Shown here one piece after another: positions 42,970 through 49,280 of a stretch of 49,280 bases of DNA. The notes beneath the pieces were generated by a model. It was not told the DNA's origin. It ran no database searches and saw only the letters and a list, made by a program, of their open reading frames with translations. The DNA comes from Clostridiales bacterium. Lineage in GTDB: Bacteria; Bacillota; Clostridia; Oscillospirales; Oscillospiraceae. Location: NCBI GenBank assembly GCA_022764045.1, contig JALERU010000035.1, positions 1 through 49,280 of the forward strand, in the 5' to 3' direction. The position numbers and the translations under genes are program-made. Within the stretch, counting starts at the first letter, position 1; each line of letters starts with the position of its first letter.

Positions 42970-44030
42970 AAGACTATCTGATTGCAATCTATGTGCTCTT
43001 TGGGGCGCTGCTGGTGGGGCTGCTGGCCTTTGGAAACCAACTAGCGTTCCTGCTGACCTATGGGGTGGTTTTCCTGTGCACCCTGGCAAGAACCCTGTCC
43101 ATGAGGACCCAAAAGCGCATCCGGGCGTATCTGGTGGTGGCCTACGCCGGGATGATGGCGGTCCAGGTGGTGCTGTGTGAGCAGGTGCTCTTTGTGGAGA
43201 AGGGGACCTTTTACGAGCAGCCCTTCCGGCGGCTGTTTGGGGTGCTGCTGATCTTGGCGCCCCTGGTGGTGAGCCGGTATGTCAGCGTGGGGAAATATTC
43301 CCAGTTTTACCTACCCTCCCTCCAGGACCTGTCTACCATCAGCTTCGCGGAGCTCCAGCGGGGGCGGGAGAGGACCCGCCAGTCGGCGGAACGGCTGAAA
43401 CAAGCGGGGGAGAGCCTGTCCCCGGAAAATCTGAAGGATATGGTAGAGGATCTGCCCCGGCACAATTCCTTCCGTTACATCAACGACGGCAGCCTCACCG
43501 AGGCCTATTTTGAAGAAGCCCGCCGCCATTTGGAGGACCCCAACCTGTACATCGTCATCTCCCACACCGGCAGCCCGGCCAGCGAGATCATTTCCGTCTT
43601 TACCCAGAAGCAGTATAACCATGCCTCCCTGTCCTTTGACCGGGAACTGAAGACCATCCTCAGCTACAACGGCGGGGAGCGGGCCTATCCGCCGGGGCTC
43701 AACCAGGAGATGATCGACTTTTTTCACAAGAAAGCCGATTCCTCCATCCTGGTCTACGCCCTACCCTGCACCCGGACCCAGAAGGAGCAGGTGCTGGATC
43801 AGGTGGCCCAAATCAACCGGGAGGGGAGCGCTTACAACATGCTGGGCCTGGTGCTGAAATACTCCCACAAGCCCAACATCATGTTCTGCTCCCAGTTTGT
43901 CTACCGGATGCTGGAGCTGGCCGGCCTGGCCTACTTCCAGGAAAAGGCGGGCCAGGTGAAGCCCACCGATTTGGTGGAGCTGGACTACTACCGCAAGCTG
44001 CAATTTGTCACGGAGATTCGGTTTGAATAA
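42960..44030 (+). CDS. Membrane protein with a permuted papain-like (YiiX/NlpC-P60-type) domain
   Basis: This 356-residue protein has three to four membrane segments in residues 1-115, a charged helical linker (about 120-175), then a permuted cysteine-hydrolase domain. In the permuted family, His comes before Cys: YNHASLSFDRE (His about 222) and FCSQFVYRMLELAG (Cys about 306). This agrees with YiiX/YebB-type or LRAT-like enzymes that cut amide or thioester bonds. The start at 42960, with AAAGGAG 7 bases before it, is better than the open frame to 42864, which lies in the ATPase gene. Whether the domain faces the cytosol or outside is undecided; the short N-terminus and positive linker favour cytosol. 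Substrate unknown. Confidence 0.82.
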   Translation: MDLKDYLIAIYVLFGALLVGLLAFGNQLAFLLTYGVVFLCTLARTLSMRTQKRIRAYLVVAYAGMMAVQVVLCEQVLFVEKGTFYEQPFRRLFGVLLILAPLVVSRYVSVGKYSQFYLPSLQDLSTISFAELQRGRERTRQSAERLKQAGESLSPENLKDMVEDLPRHNSFRYINDGSLTEAYFEEARRHLEDPNLYIVISHTGSPASEIISVFTQKQYNHASLSFDRELKTILSYNGGERAYPPGLNQEMIDFFHKKADSSILVYALPCTRTQKEQVLDQVAQINREGSAYNMLGLVLKYSHKPNIMFCSQFVYRMLELAGLAYFQEKAGQVKPTDLVELDYYRKLQFVTEIRFE

Positions 44031-44035
44031 ATGAG

Positions 44036-44068
44036 ACGGGAGACCGCCTTGAAGGGGTCTCCCGTTTT
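44036..44068 (+). terminator. Terminator after the ATPase/papain-like pair
   Basis: Stem ACGGGAGACC/GGTCTCCCGT (44036-44045 with 44056-44065), followed by TTT. It closes the two-gene operon. Confidence 0.85.
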
Positions 44069-44089
44069 CCTGTGAAAAGGGTTAATACT

Positions 44090-44228
44090 GTTTCTCGATG
44101 CAATCCTTTCATCGAGAAACCCGTGTGCTGCGCACACTTGCATCGTGCGATTGCACGCTGCACGTCTCATGCAGAACTTGACGGGCTTTGCCCTATAAAA
44201 ACCTTTTGAAAGGTTTTTATCAAGTTCT
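44090..44228. repeat. Cluster of nested hairpins (dispersed-element candidate)
   Basis: Four stems follow each other: 44090-44100/44110-44120, 44123-44128/44132-44137, about 44139-44148/44153-44162 and an outer arm 44173-44180/44221-44228 that encloses a 12-bp stem (44195-44206/44209-44220). The last stem contains the stop codon of the VOC-HTH gene. It has no ORF and is not T-rich enough for a simple terminator. It is distinct from the 9.3 kb repeat. Confidence 0.6.
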
Positions 44229-44696
44229 AGTATAACCAAGAAGTAGTTTGTTCAGGTCCTCCACCGAGACGTCCATCCTGTCGGAAACCTCCTGCAGGGT
44301 CATGCCCTGGTCCAGAAAGCGCTGGACGACCATTTTCATGTCCTCACCTACCTCGATGAGGTGGCGGTCCGGGTCGTAAAAGCGGATCACCCGCTGGCCC
44401 CAGGTGTGTTCGATCACGTCTCCCAGCCGCCGGAGGCCGGGGTAGGCGGCCAGCTTTTCCAGGAAACCGTCAAAGTCCTCGGTTTCAAAGGCCAGCTCCA
44501 TGTTGTGGCTCCGGGAGAGGACGCTCTCCTTGGGAACCCCCACCAGCCAGTCAAATTCCTGCTGGAGGGCCAGGCCGCAGGTGAAGGCGATGTTGATGCC
44601 GTAGTCCTGGAAAACCTCCAGGCCAAAAAGTTCCTCATAAAAGGTCCGGGCGACGTGGATGTCCGCCACCGAGAGAACGGTGCAGGTGTATTTCAT
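44220..44696 (-). CDS. VOC-domain protein with a C-terminal helix-turn-helix segment
   Basis: The first 110 residues are a VOC domain (TCTVLSVADIHVARTFYEELFG; HNMELAFE; HLIEVGED with the conserved Glu). Then about 40 residues (VVQRFLDQGMTLQEVSDRMDVSVEDLNKLL in parts) look like a helix-turn-helix. The fusion suggests a ligand-controlled regulator or a chaperone-like binder, not a simple glyoxalase. The start at 44696 is fixed by GGAGG 7 bases upstream. The last two codons and the stop lie inside a hairpin of the repeat cluster, so that end may have been rebuilt by the element. It is 158 residues long. Confidence 0.82.
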   Translation of the reverse strand: MKYTCTVLSVADIHVARTFYEELFGLEVFQDYGINIAFTCGLALQQEFDWLVGVPKESVLSRSHNMELAFETEDFDGFLEKLAAYPGLRRLGDVIEHTWGQRVIRFYDPDRHLIEVGEDMKMVVQRFLDQGMTLQEVSDRMDVSVEDLNKLLLGYTRT

Positions 44697-44722
44697 GGTG
44701 CTGCCTCCTTTCATTTTTTTTC

Positions 44723-44751
44723 ATTCTATCGGATCATAGGAAGGCCGTCAA
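44723..44751 (-). promoter_or_regulatory. Promoter of the VOC-HTH gene
   Basis: Minus-strand TTGACG (44751-44746), 17-base spacer, TAGAAT (44728-44723), about 27 bases before the ATG. Confidence 0.7.
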
Positions 44752-44797
44752 TCCCCTGATTGGGGCGAGGTGAGGGCGCAAGTCCCAAATTCTCACC

Positions 44798-44825
44798 TTG
44801 ACAAGCGGAAAATCCGTGGTAGAAT
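44798..44825 (+). promoter_or_regulatory. Promoter of the T-box/alaS transcript
   Basis: Consensus TTGACA (44798-44803), 16-base spacer, TAGAAT (44820-44825). The start near 44832 gives the T-box leader. Confidence 0.8.
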
Positions 44826-44831
44826 AAAGAA

Positions 44832-45211
44832 GTATAATTGAACTTGGCAATGAGGAAGCCCATGCGCCACGGCAGCCCAAGCGAGAGGGGAGACGGTGAA
44901 AGCCCCTTGGCCCCGCCCGGCGCAAAGCCACTTCCGAGCCGTCCATGAAGAATGGACCGCCCCATCCCCGTTATCGGATGAACTGAGATATGGGATTGAC
45001 GTCACTGTCACGCTTTGCCTGCTCGCTGCGCGGCTCTAAGCCCCTGCGACTCCGGGGACAAACAGCGGGCCTTTGGCCCCCTTGGTTTGCCCCCTCCGCT
45101 CCGGGTCTTAGCCCGCGGCTCGCCACGGCGCAGCGCTTCTCATAATCAGGGTGGTACCGCGTAGTGGTTTGCTCACTCCGCCCCTGAACCGTTCAGGGGG
45201 CGGAGTTTTTT
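44832..45211 (+). promoter_or_regulatory. tRNA-Ala-sensing T-box leader of alaS
   Basis: This fills most of the gene-free stretch 44697-45261. Stem I: GGAAG near 44853 pairs with CTTCC at 44931-44935, with an internal loop whose 3' side carries GCC (44927-44929), an alanine specifier. The apical part has GGTGAAAGCC. The antiterminator box AGGGTGGTACCGCG is at 45148-45161; its TGGT would pair with the tRNA ACCA end. A strong terminator hairpin (45176-45205) with T6 follows. Uncharged tRNA-Ala should favour antitermination, so alaS is induced by alanine shortage. About 140 bases of extra GC-rich hairpin sequence lie between stem I and the antiterminator. Confidence 0.9.
45176..45211 (+). terminator. 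T-box terminator hairpin
   Basis: Arms 45176-45189 and 45191-45205 with one bulge, then TTTTTT, about 50 bases before the alaS ATG. Confidence 0.9.
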
Positions 45212-45261
45212 GTTGCCCCGCCCCAAGAAAATTTTGTCAATTTACATCGGAGGTACTGTTT

Positions 45262-47913
45262 ATGCATAAATACTATGGTTTGAACGAACTGCGGGAGATG
45301 TTCCTGACCTTCTTTGAGTCCAAGGGCCATCTCCGCCTGCCCAGCTTCCCCCTGGTGCCGGAGAATGATCCCTCCCTGCTGCTGATCAACGCCGGCATGG
45401 CCCCCATGAAGCCTTGGTTCAAGGGGGAGGAAGAGCCCCCTCGGAAGCGGGTGTGCACCTGCCAAAAGTGCATCCGCACCGGCGACATTGAGAACATCGG
45501 CCACACCGCCCGCCACGGCACCTATTTCGAGATGCTGGGCAACTTCTCTTTCGGCGACTACTTCAAGCACGACGCCATCCAGTGGACCTGGGAGTTCCTC
45601 ACCGACGAGAAGTGGGTGGGCCTGGAGAAAGACCGCCTGTACCCCTCGGTCTATCAGGACGACGACGAGGCCTTTGCCATTTGGAGAGATGTGGTGGGCA
45701 TTCCCGAAGACCGCATCTACCGCATGGGCAAGGAGGACAACTTCTGGGAGCACGGCTCCGGCCCCTGCGGCCCCTGCTCCGAGGTCTACTACGACCGGGG
45801 AGAGGAATTCGGCTGTGGCAGCCCCGACTGCAAGCCCGGCTGCGACTGCGACCGGTACATGGAGGTGTGGAACAACGTCTTCACACAGTTTGACAACGAC
45901 GGCGAGGGGAACTACACGGAGCTGGCCCAGAAGAACATCGACACCGGCATGGGCCTGGAGCGCCTGGCCGTGGTCTGCCAGAACGTGAACTCCCTTTTCG
46001 ACGTGGATACCGTGATGAACATCACCAACAAGGTCTCTGAGATCACCGGCGCCCACTACGGCGACAGCCAGGCCAGCGACGTCTCCCTGCGGATCATCAC
46101 CGACCACATCCGCTCGGCCACCTTTATGATCTGCGACGGCGTGCTGCCCTCCAACGAGGGCCGGGGCTATGTGCTCCGCCGGCTCCTTCGCCGGGCCGCC
46201 CGCCACGGTAAGCTGCTGGGGGTCAACAAGCCCTTCCTGTATGAGATCATCGACACCGTGATCCACGAGAACGAGGGCGAGTACAAGGACCTGCGCCAGA
46301 AGCAGGATTATATCACCAAGGTCATCCGCACCGAGGAGGAGAACTTCGCCAAGACCATTGACGGCGGCATGAAGATCTTTGCCGAGTTCCTGGCCGCCCA
46401 CAAAGCAAAGGGGGAGACCCGGTTCTCCGGCAGCGACGCCTTTAAGCTCTACGACACCTACGGCTTCCCCGTGGACCTCACCGAAGAAATGGTCCAGGAC
46501 GAGGGCATGACCCTGGACCGGGCCGGCTTCGACGAGGAGATGGAGGCTCAGCGGGTCCGGGCCCGGAAGGCCCGGGAGGCCCTGGGGGATTTGGGCTGGT
46601 CCGGCGTGGAGTTCGGCAAGGAGATCCCCGCCACCCATTTCGACGGCTATGCCCAGACCACTCTGGCCGGGGCCAAGGTGATGGCCATCGTGGCCGAGGA
46701 CCAGCTGGTGGATGAGATCATCCCCGGCGTGGAGGCCATCGTGGTTTTGGACACCACCACTTTCTATGCGGAAATGGGCGGCCAGGTGGCCGACCACGGC
46801 ACCCTGGAAGGGGAGGGCGTCTGCTTCCAGGTCACCGACGTGCAGAAGAACAAGGGCGGCAAGTATATGCACTACGGCAAGCTCACCCAGGGCGGCCTGA
46901 AGGTGGGCGACACCGTGACCGCCGTGGTGGACCCCGTCCGCCGGGCCGCCATCATGCGGGCCCACACCGCCACCCACCTGCTGGACAAGGTCCTGCGCAC
47001 CGTGCTGGGGGATCACGTCCACCAGGCCGGCTCCCTGGTGGAGCCCGACCGGCTGCGCTTTGACTTCACCCACTTCTCCGCCATGACCGCCGAGGAGCTG
47101 GCCCAGGTGAGCGCCATGGTCAACGAGGCCATCCTGGCCGGCTACGACGTGGTCACCGAGGAGCTTCCCATCGAGGAGGCCAAGAAGAAGGGGGCCATCG
47201 CCCTCTTCGGCGAGAAGTACGGCGACGTGGTCCGGGTGGTGGACATGGGCGAGGGCTATTCCGTGGAGTTCTGCGGCGGCACCCACCTGTCCAACACCGC
47301 CAAGGTGGGCGTGTTCCACATCAGCAGCGAGTTCTCCGTGGCCTCCGGCGTGCGCCGGATCGAGGCCACCACCGGCAAGGTCTCCCTGGACGTGATGAAC
47401 CGCAACCAGCAGATGCTCTTCGAGGCCGCCGCTGCCCTGAAGGCCAAGCCCGGCGAGCTGCGGGAAAAGGCCAAGGCGGCCATGCAGGAGATCAAGCAGC
47501 TCCACCAGACCATTGAAAAGTTTGAGGCCGAAGCCTCCCTGGGCCAGGCCCGCCAGGTCCTCATGTCTGCCAAAGAGGTGGGCGGCCTGAAGGTCCTCAC
47601 CTCCCAGCGCCCCGGTGTGGATGCGGGTGGCCTGCGCCAGATGGGCGATTTCCTCCGGGACAAGGAGCCCAACGTGGTGGCCGTGCTGGCCTCCACCAAC
47701 GGGGAGAAGATTTCCTTCCTGGCCGTCTGCGGCAAGGAGGCCATCGCCAAGGGCATCAAGGCCGGCGACCTGGTGAGGAGCGTCTGCGCCATCTGCGGCG
47801 GCAAGGGGGGCGGCAAGCCCGACAGCGCCATGGGCGGCGGCAAGGATATGCTCAAGCTGGACGACGCCCTGGCCTCGGTGGACGACTTTGTGGCCGTGAA
47901 GCTGGGCCTGTGA
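45262..47913 (+). CDS. alaS: Alanyl-tRNA synthetase
   Basis: It charges tRNA-Ala. The 883-residue class II enzyme is full length: N-terminal MHKYYGLNELREMFLTFFES, catalytic core with RHGTYFEMLGNFSFGDYF, the editing-domain zinc sites RAHTATHLL (HxxxH) and VEFCGGTH (CxxxH), and the C-terminal Ala domain with ICGGKGGGKPDSAMGGG. The frame opens at 45151 inside the leader, but GGAGGTACTGTTT puts the start at the ATG at 45262. Expression is under the T-box. The cupin gene begins 10 bases after the stop and may share the transcript. Confidence 0.97.
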   Translation: MHKYYGLNELREMFLTFFESKGHLRLPSFPLVPENDPSLLLINAGMAPMKPWFKGEEEPPRKRVCTCQKCIRTGDIENIGHTARHGTYFEMLGNFSFGDYFKHDAIQWTWEFLTDEKWVGLEKDRLYPSVYQDDDEAFAIWRDVVGIPEDRIYRMGKEDNFWEHGSGPCGPCSEVYYDRGEEFGCGSPDCKPGCDCDRYMEVWNNVFTQFDNDGEGNYTELAQKNIDTGMGLERLAVVCQNVNSLFDVDTVMNITNKVSEITGAHYGDSQASDVSLRIITDHIRSATFMICDGVLPSNEGRGYVLRRLLRRAARHGKLLGVNKPFLYEIIDTVIHENEGEYKDLRQKQDYITKVIRTEEENFAKTIDGGMKIFAEFLAAHKAKGETRFSGSDAFKLYDTYGFPVDLTEEMVQDEGMTLDRAGFDEEMEAQRVRARKAREALGDLGWSGVEFGKEIPATHFDGYAQTTLAGAKVMAIVAEDQLVDEIIPGVEAIVVLDTTTFYAEMGGQVADHGTLEGEGVCFQVTDVQKNKGGKYMHYGKLTQGGLKVGDTVTAVVDPVRRAAIMRAHTATHLLDKVLRTVLGDHVHQAGSLVEPDRLRFDFTHFSAMTAEELAQVSAMVNEAILAGYDVVTEELPIEEAKKKGAIALFGEKYGDVVRVVDMGEGYSVEFCGGTHLSNTAKVGVFHISSEFSVASGVRRIEATTGKVSLDVMNRNQQMLFEAAAALKAKPGELREKAKAAMQEIKQLHQTIEKFEAEASLGQARQVLMSAKEVGGLKVLTSQRPGVDAGGLRQMGDFLRDKEPNVVAVLASTNGEKISFLAVCGKEAIAKGIKAGDLVRSVCAICGGKGGGKPDSAMGGGKDMLKLDDALASVDDFVAVKLGL

Positions 47914-47923
47914 GAGGTGCGCC

Positions 47924-48253
47924 ATGGAAATTGTATTTGACAAGATCCCCGTGGAGGCCGTCCCCCACATGCGGGACGGGCAGGGCGCGGTCTCTCTCCA
48001 GAAAGCCAGCGACGGAAAGGTGAAGGTGATGAAGGGGATTCTCCCCGCCGGCGCCACCATCGGCCTGCACACCCACGACACCAGCAGCGAGGTGATCTAT
48101 ATCCTCGCGGGCGCCGGCAAGGTCCTCTGCGACGGAGTCTACGAGCCCCTCGCCCCTGGGGCCTGCCACTACTGCCCCAAGGGCCACGCCCACAGCCTCA
48201 TCAACGACAGCGACCAGGACCTGGCCTTCTTCGCCGTGGTCCCGGAGCAATAA
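47924..48253 (+). CDS. Small cupin-domain protein
   Basis: A 109-residue single cupin. The two metal motifs are recognisable: GLHTHDTSSEVIYILAGAG (about 46-64; His/His/Glu) and CHYCPKGHAHSLINDS (about 84-99; His). It lacks a signal peptide. GAGGTGCGCC precedes the ATG. Cupins of this size have many activities (isomerase, dioxygenase, binding), so no reaction is named. Position right after alaS suggests cotranscription. Confidence 0.87.
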   Translation: MEIVFDKIPVEAVPHMRDGQGAVSLQKASDGKVKVMKGILPAGATIGLHTHDTSSEVIYILAGAGKVLCDGVYEPLAPGACHYCPKGHAHSLINDSDQDLAFFAVVPEQ

Positions 48254-48276
48254 CCCATTGGGAAAGGAGCGATACC

Positions 48277-48615
48277 ATGAGCGACTGCTTATTCTGCAAG
48301 ATCGCGGCGGGGGAGATCCCCTCCAAAAAGGTCTATGAGGACGACCAGGTGTACGCCTTCTACGACATCGACCCCCAGGCCCCCACCCACTTTTTGGTGA
48401 TTCCCAAGGCCCACGTGACCTCCTGCGGGGAGATCACGGCGGAGAACTCCGCTGTGGTGGCCCATTGCTTTGAGGTCATCAGCAAGATCACCAAGGAGTT
48501 GGGCCTCACCGACTTCCGGGTGGTCTCCAACTGCGGCGAGCAGGCGGGGCAGAGTGTGTTCCACCTCCACTTCCACGTGCTGGCGGGCAGAGACATGACC
48601 TGGCCTCCCGGATGA
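48277..48615 (+). CDS. HIT-family nucleotide-binding protein
   Basis: HIT proteins hydrolyse nucleoside phosphoramidates or dinucleotides. The 112 residues start CLFCKIAAGEIPSKKVYEDD, which is the histidine-triad nucleotide-binding-type opening, and carry the active-site HIT motif HLHFHVLAGRDM (about residue 96-107; His-x-His-x-His). The family's usual tail QMxWPPG is seen as DMTWPPG. AAAGGAGCG precedes the ATG. It is probably cotranscribed with the cupin gene and followed by a strong terminator. Confidence 0.95.
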   Translation: MSDCLFCKIAAGEIPSKKVYEDDQVYAFYDIDPQAPTHFLVIPKAHVTSCGEITAENSAVVAHCFEVISKITKELGLTDFRVVSNCGEQAGQSVFHLHFHVLAGRDMTWPPG

Positions 48616-48644
48616 GAGCCCCAACCGACACACGAAAAAGACAG

Positions 48645-48689
48645 CAGCGCGCCCATGCCGGAAAGCGGCATGGGCGCGCTGTGCTTTTT
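48645..48689 (+). terminator. Terminator after the HIT gene
   Basis: A 16-bp stem (48645-48660 with 48666-48681), loop GAAAG, then TGCTTTTT. Confidence 0.9.
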
Positions 48690-48726
48690 GGGAAAAGAGG
48701 ATAGCGAATAAGCCCCGGTCATAGGA

Positions 48727-48933
48727 TTAGTCCTCGTATTTCAGGATATCCCCGGGGGTGCAGTGAAGGGCCTCGCAGATGGCGGCCAGGGTGGAGAAGC
48801 GGACGGCGCTGACCTTGTTGTTTTTGATCTTGGAGAGATTTACGTTGGAGATTCCAACCCGCTCAGCCAGTTCGTTCAGGGACATGTGGCGGTCAGCCAT
48901 GACCACATCCAGTTTTAGAATGATATGACCCAT
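48727..48933 (-). CDS. XRE/Cro-family helix-turn-helix regulator
   Basis: A compact 68-residue DNA-binding protein of the type in which one HTH_XRE domain is the entire protein. The helix-turn-helix is LNELAERVGISNVNLSKIKN (about 19-38), followed by the usual AICEALHCTPGDIL. It starts 9 bases downstream of the DUF2975 remnant, in the same direction; this XRE-plus-DUF2975 arrangement is common in Firmicutes and is thought to be a membrane-protein/regulator pair. Spacing suggests cotranscription from an upstream promoter that is disturbed or outside the window. Confidence 0.9.
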   Translation of the reverse strand: MGHIILKLDVVMADRHMSLNELAERVGISNVNLSKIKNNKVSAVRFSTLAAICEALHCTPGDILKYED

Positions 48934-48942
48934 GGCCCCCCC

Positions 48943-49215
48943 TTACAGCAGACCGTCAACATCGGTTTGAAGCTCTACGCCGTAGGCGAAGATCTGGGCC
49001 AGGCAGAAGATCGCCACGCCCATGAAAATCTCTTCCAGGCTGATGGAGGGTATCGGCAGCTTATGGGGGAACATGATGGTGGTGGTAAAAAAGGTGATAA
49101 TGTTAAACTCCGGGATCTGCTCCGAGGCGTGAATGATCTGAGCGAGCCAATGGGAAAAAAATTTCCGCAAATTGCAATAACAAGTTGGACACCCCGTGGT
49201 AAAAACCTTGGTCAC
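48943..49215 (-). pseudogene. 5'-truncated DUF2975-type membrane protein remnant
   Basis: The C-terminal 60 residues have the look of the DUF2975 end (FMGVAIFCLAQIFAYGVELQ...), with one membrane helix and a preceding segment EFNIITFFTTTIMFP. The normal protein is about 150-170 residues with several membrane helices. Here the upstream 20-25 residues (near 49150-49215, starting from a GTG) are Cys/Thr-rich and unlike the family. The change of character near 49160 suggests truncation, insertion or rearrangement at the right edge of the window. It may be a broken gene. Confidence 0.5.
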
Positions 49216-49280
49216 GGATGGAGCCGGAGGATCTATCCGTGAGCGAGGTTGCCGCAGCCGTCAGGCTGCGTAGACAGCAT

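Noticed and set aside
44726-45011. Short minus-strand proteins in the T-box leader
   Set aside because: They overlap the promoter and RNA structure of the T-box and lack any binding site or family.
45193-48081. Long frame antisense to alaS
   Set aside because: Antisense shadow; composition is biased and the plus-strand frame is unmistakably alanyl-tRNA synthetase.

Overview
The window looks like chromosomal DNA of a GC-rich, low-GC-relative Firmicute of class Clostridia. The best guess is a gut anaerobe of the Oscillospiraceae (Flavonifractor/Pseudoflavonifractor/Lawsonibacter type). The guess rests on AGGAGG ribosome binding sites, TTGACA/TATAAT promoters, a T-box leader before alaS, a SleB-type hydrolase, S-layer-homology (SLH) domains, 2-hydroxyacyl-CoA-dehydratase-type activases, a crotonase and a phosphoketolase. 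The species cannot be fixed from sequence alone. I saw no rRNA, tRNA, CRISPR array, transposase or prophage gene.

Layout. 1-8.9 kb (minus strand): the truncated phosphoketolase xfp; a two-gene operon for a double activase and a dehydratase-like partner; and a ClpC-type unfoldase whose GTG start overlaps the stop of a 54-codon upstream ORF. 9.0-9.8 kb: a small ferredoxin gene, then about 680 bp without genes that hold a four-hairpin repeat and a separate inverted-repeat-bounded element. 9.9-12.4 kb: the cell-wall pair ddl-murF, followed by an inverted second copy of the four-hairpin repeat. 12.6-15.7 kb: a divergent MtnA-like protein (minus) and an ABC-F ATPase. 15.8-23.3 kb: a tightly packed run of an acidic small protein, prfA, tsaC/ywlC, coaE, an M18 aminopeptidase, uppP and ftsK/spoIIIE. 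23.4-28.8 kb: a promoter, a 417-aa protein of unknown family, an ATP-grasp ligase, a PHP phosphoesterase, a NodB-type deacetylase, then a crotonase. 29-37.3 kb: a SleB-like hydrolase behind a structured leader, a VOC protein, a beta-CASP nuclease, an S41 protease with SLH repeats, an asparaginase, an SH3b membrane protein, a GNAT enzyme and a small membrane protein. 37.5-42 kb: tagA-tmk-fthC-mltG-U32 peptidase. 42-44 kb: an AAA ATPase overlapping a membrane-anchored permuted papain-like protein. 44.2-49.3 kb: a VOC protein with a helix-turn-helix tail, a T-box and alaS, a cupin, a HIT protein, and an XRE regulator next to a 5'-truncated DUF2975 remnant.

Themes. Many genes serve the envelope (ddl, murF, uppP, tagA, mltG, SleB-like, S41-SLH, SH3b, NodB) or translation and its quality control (prfA, tsaC, ABC-F, alaS, clpC). 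Two clusters have no function I can name: the 417-aa/ATP-grasp/PHP/NodB operon and the AAA ATPase/permuted-papain pair. These are the strongest candidates for an undescribed system. The four-hairpin repeats flanking ddl-murF keep their stems although the bases have changed, which argues for selection on structure.
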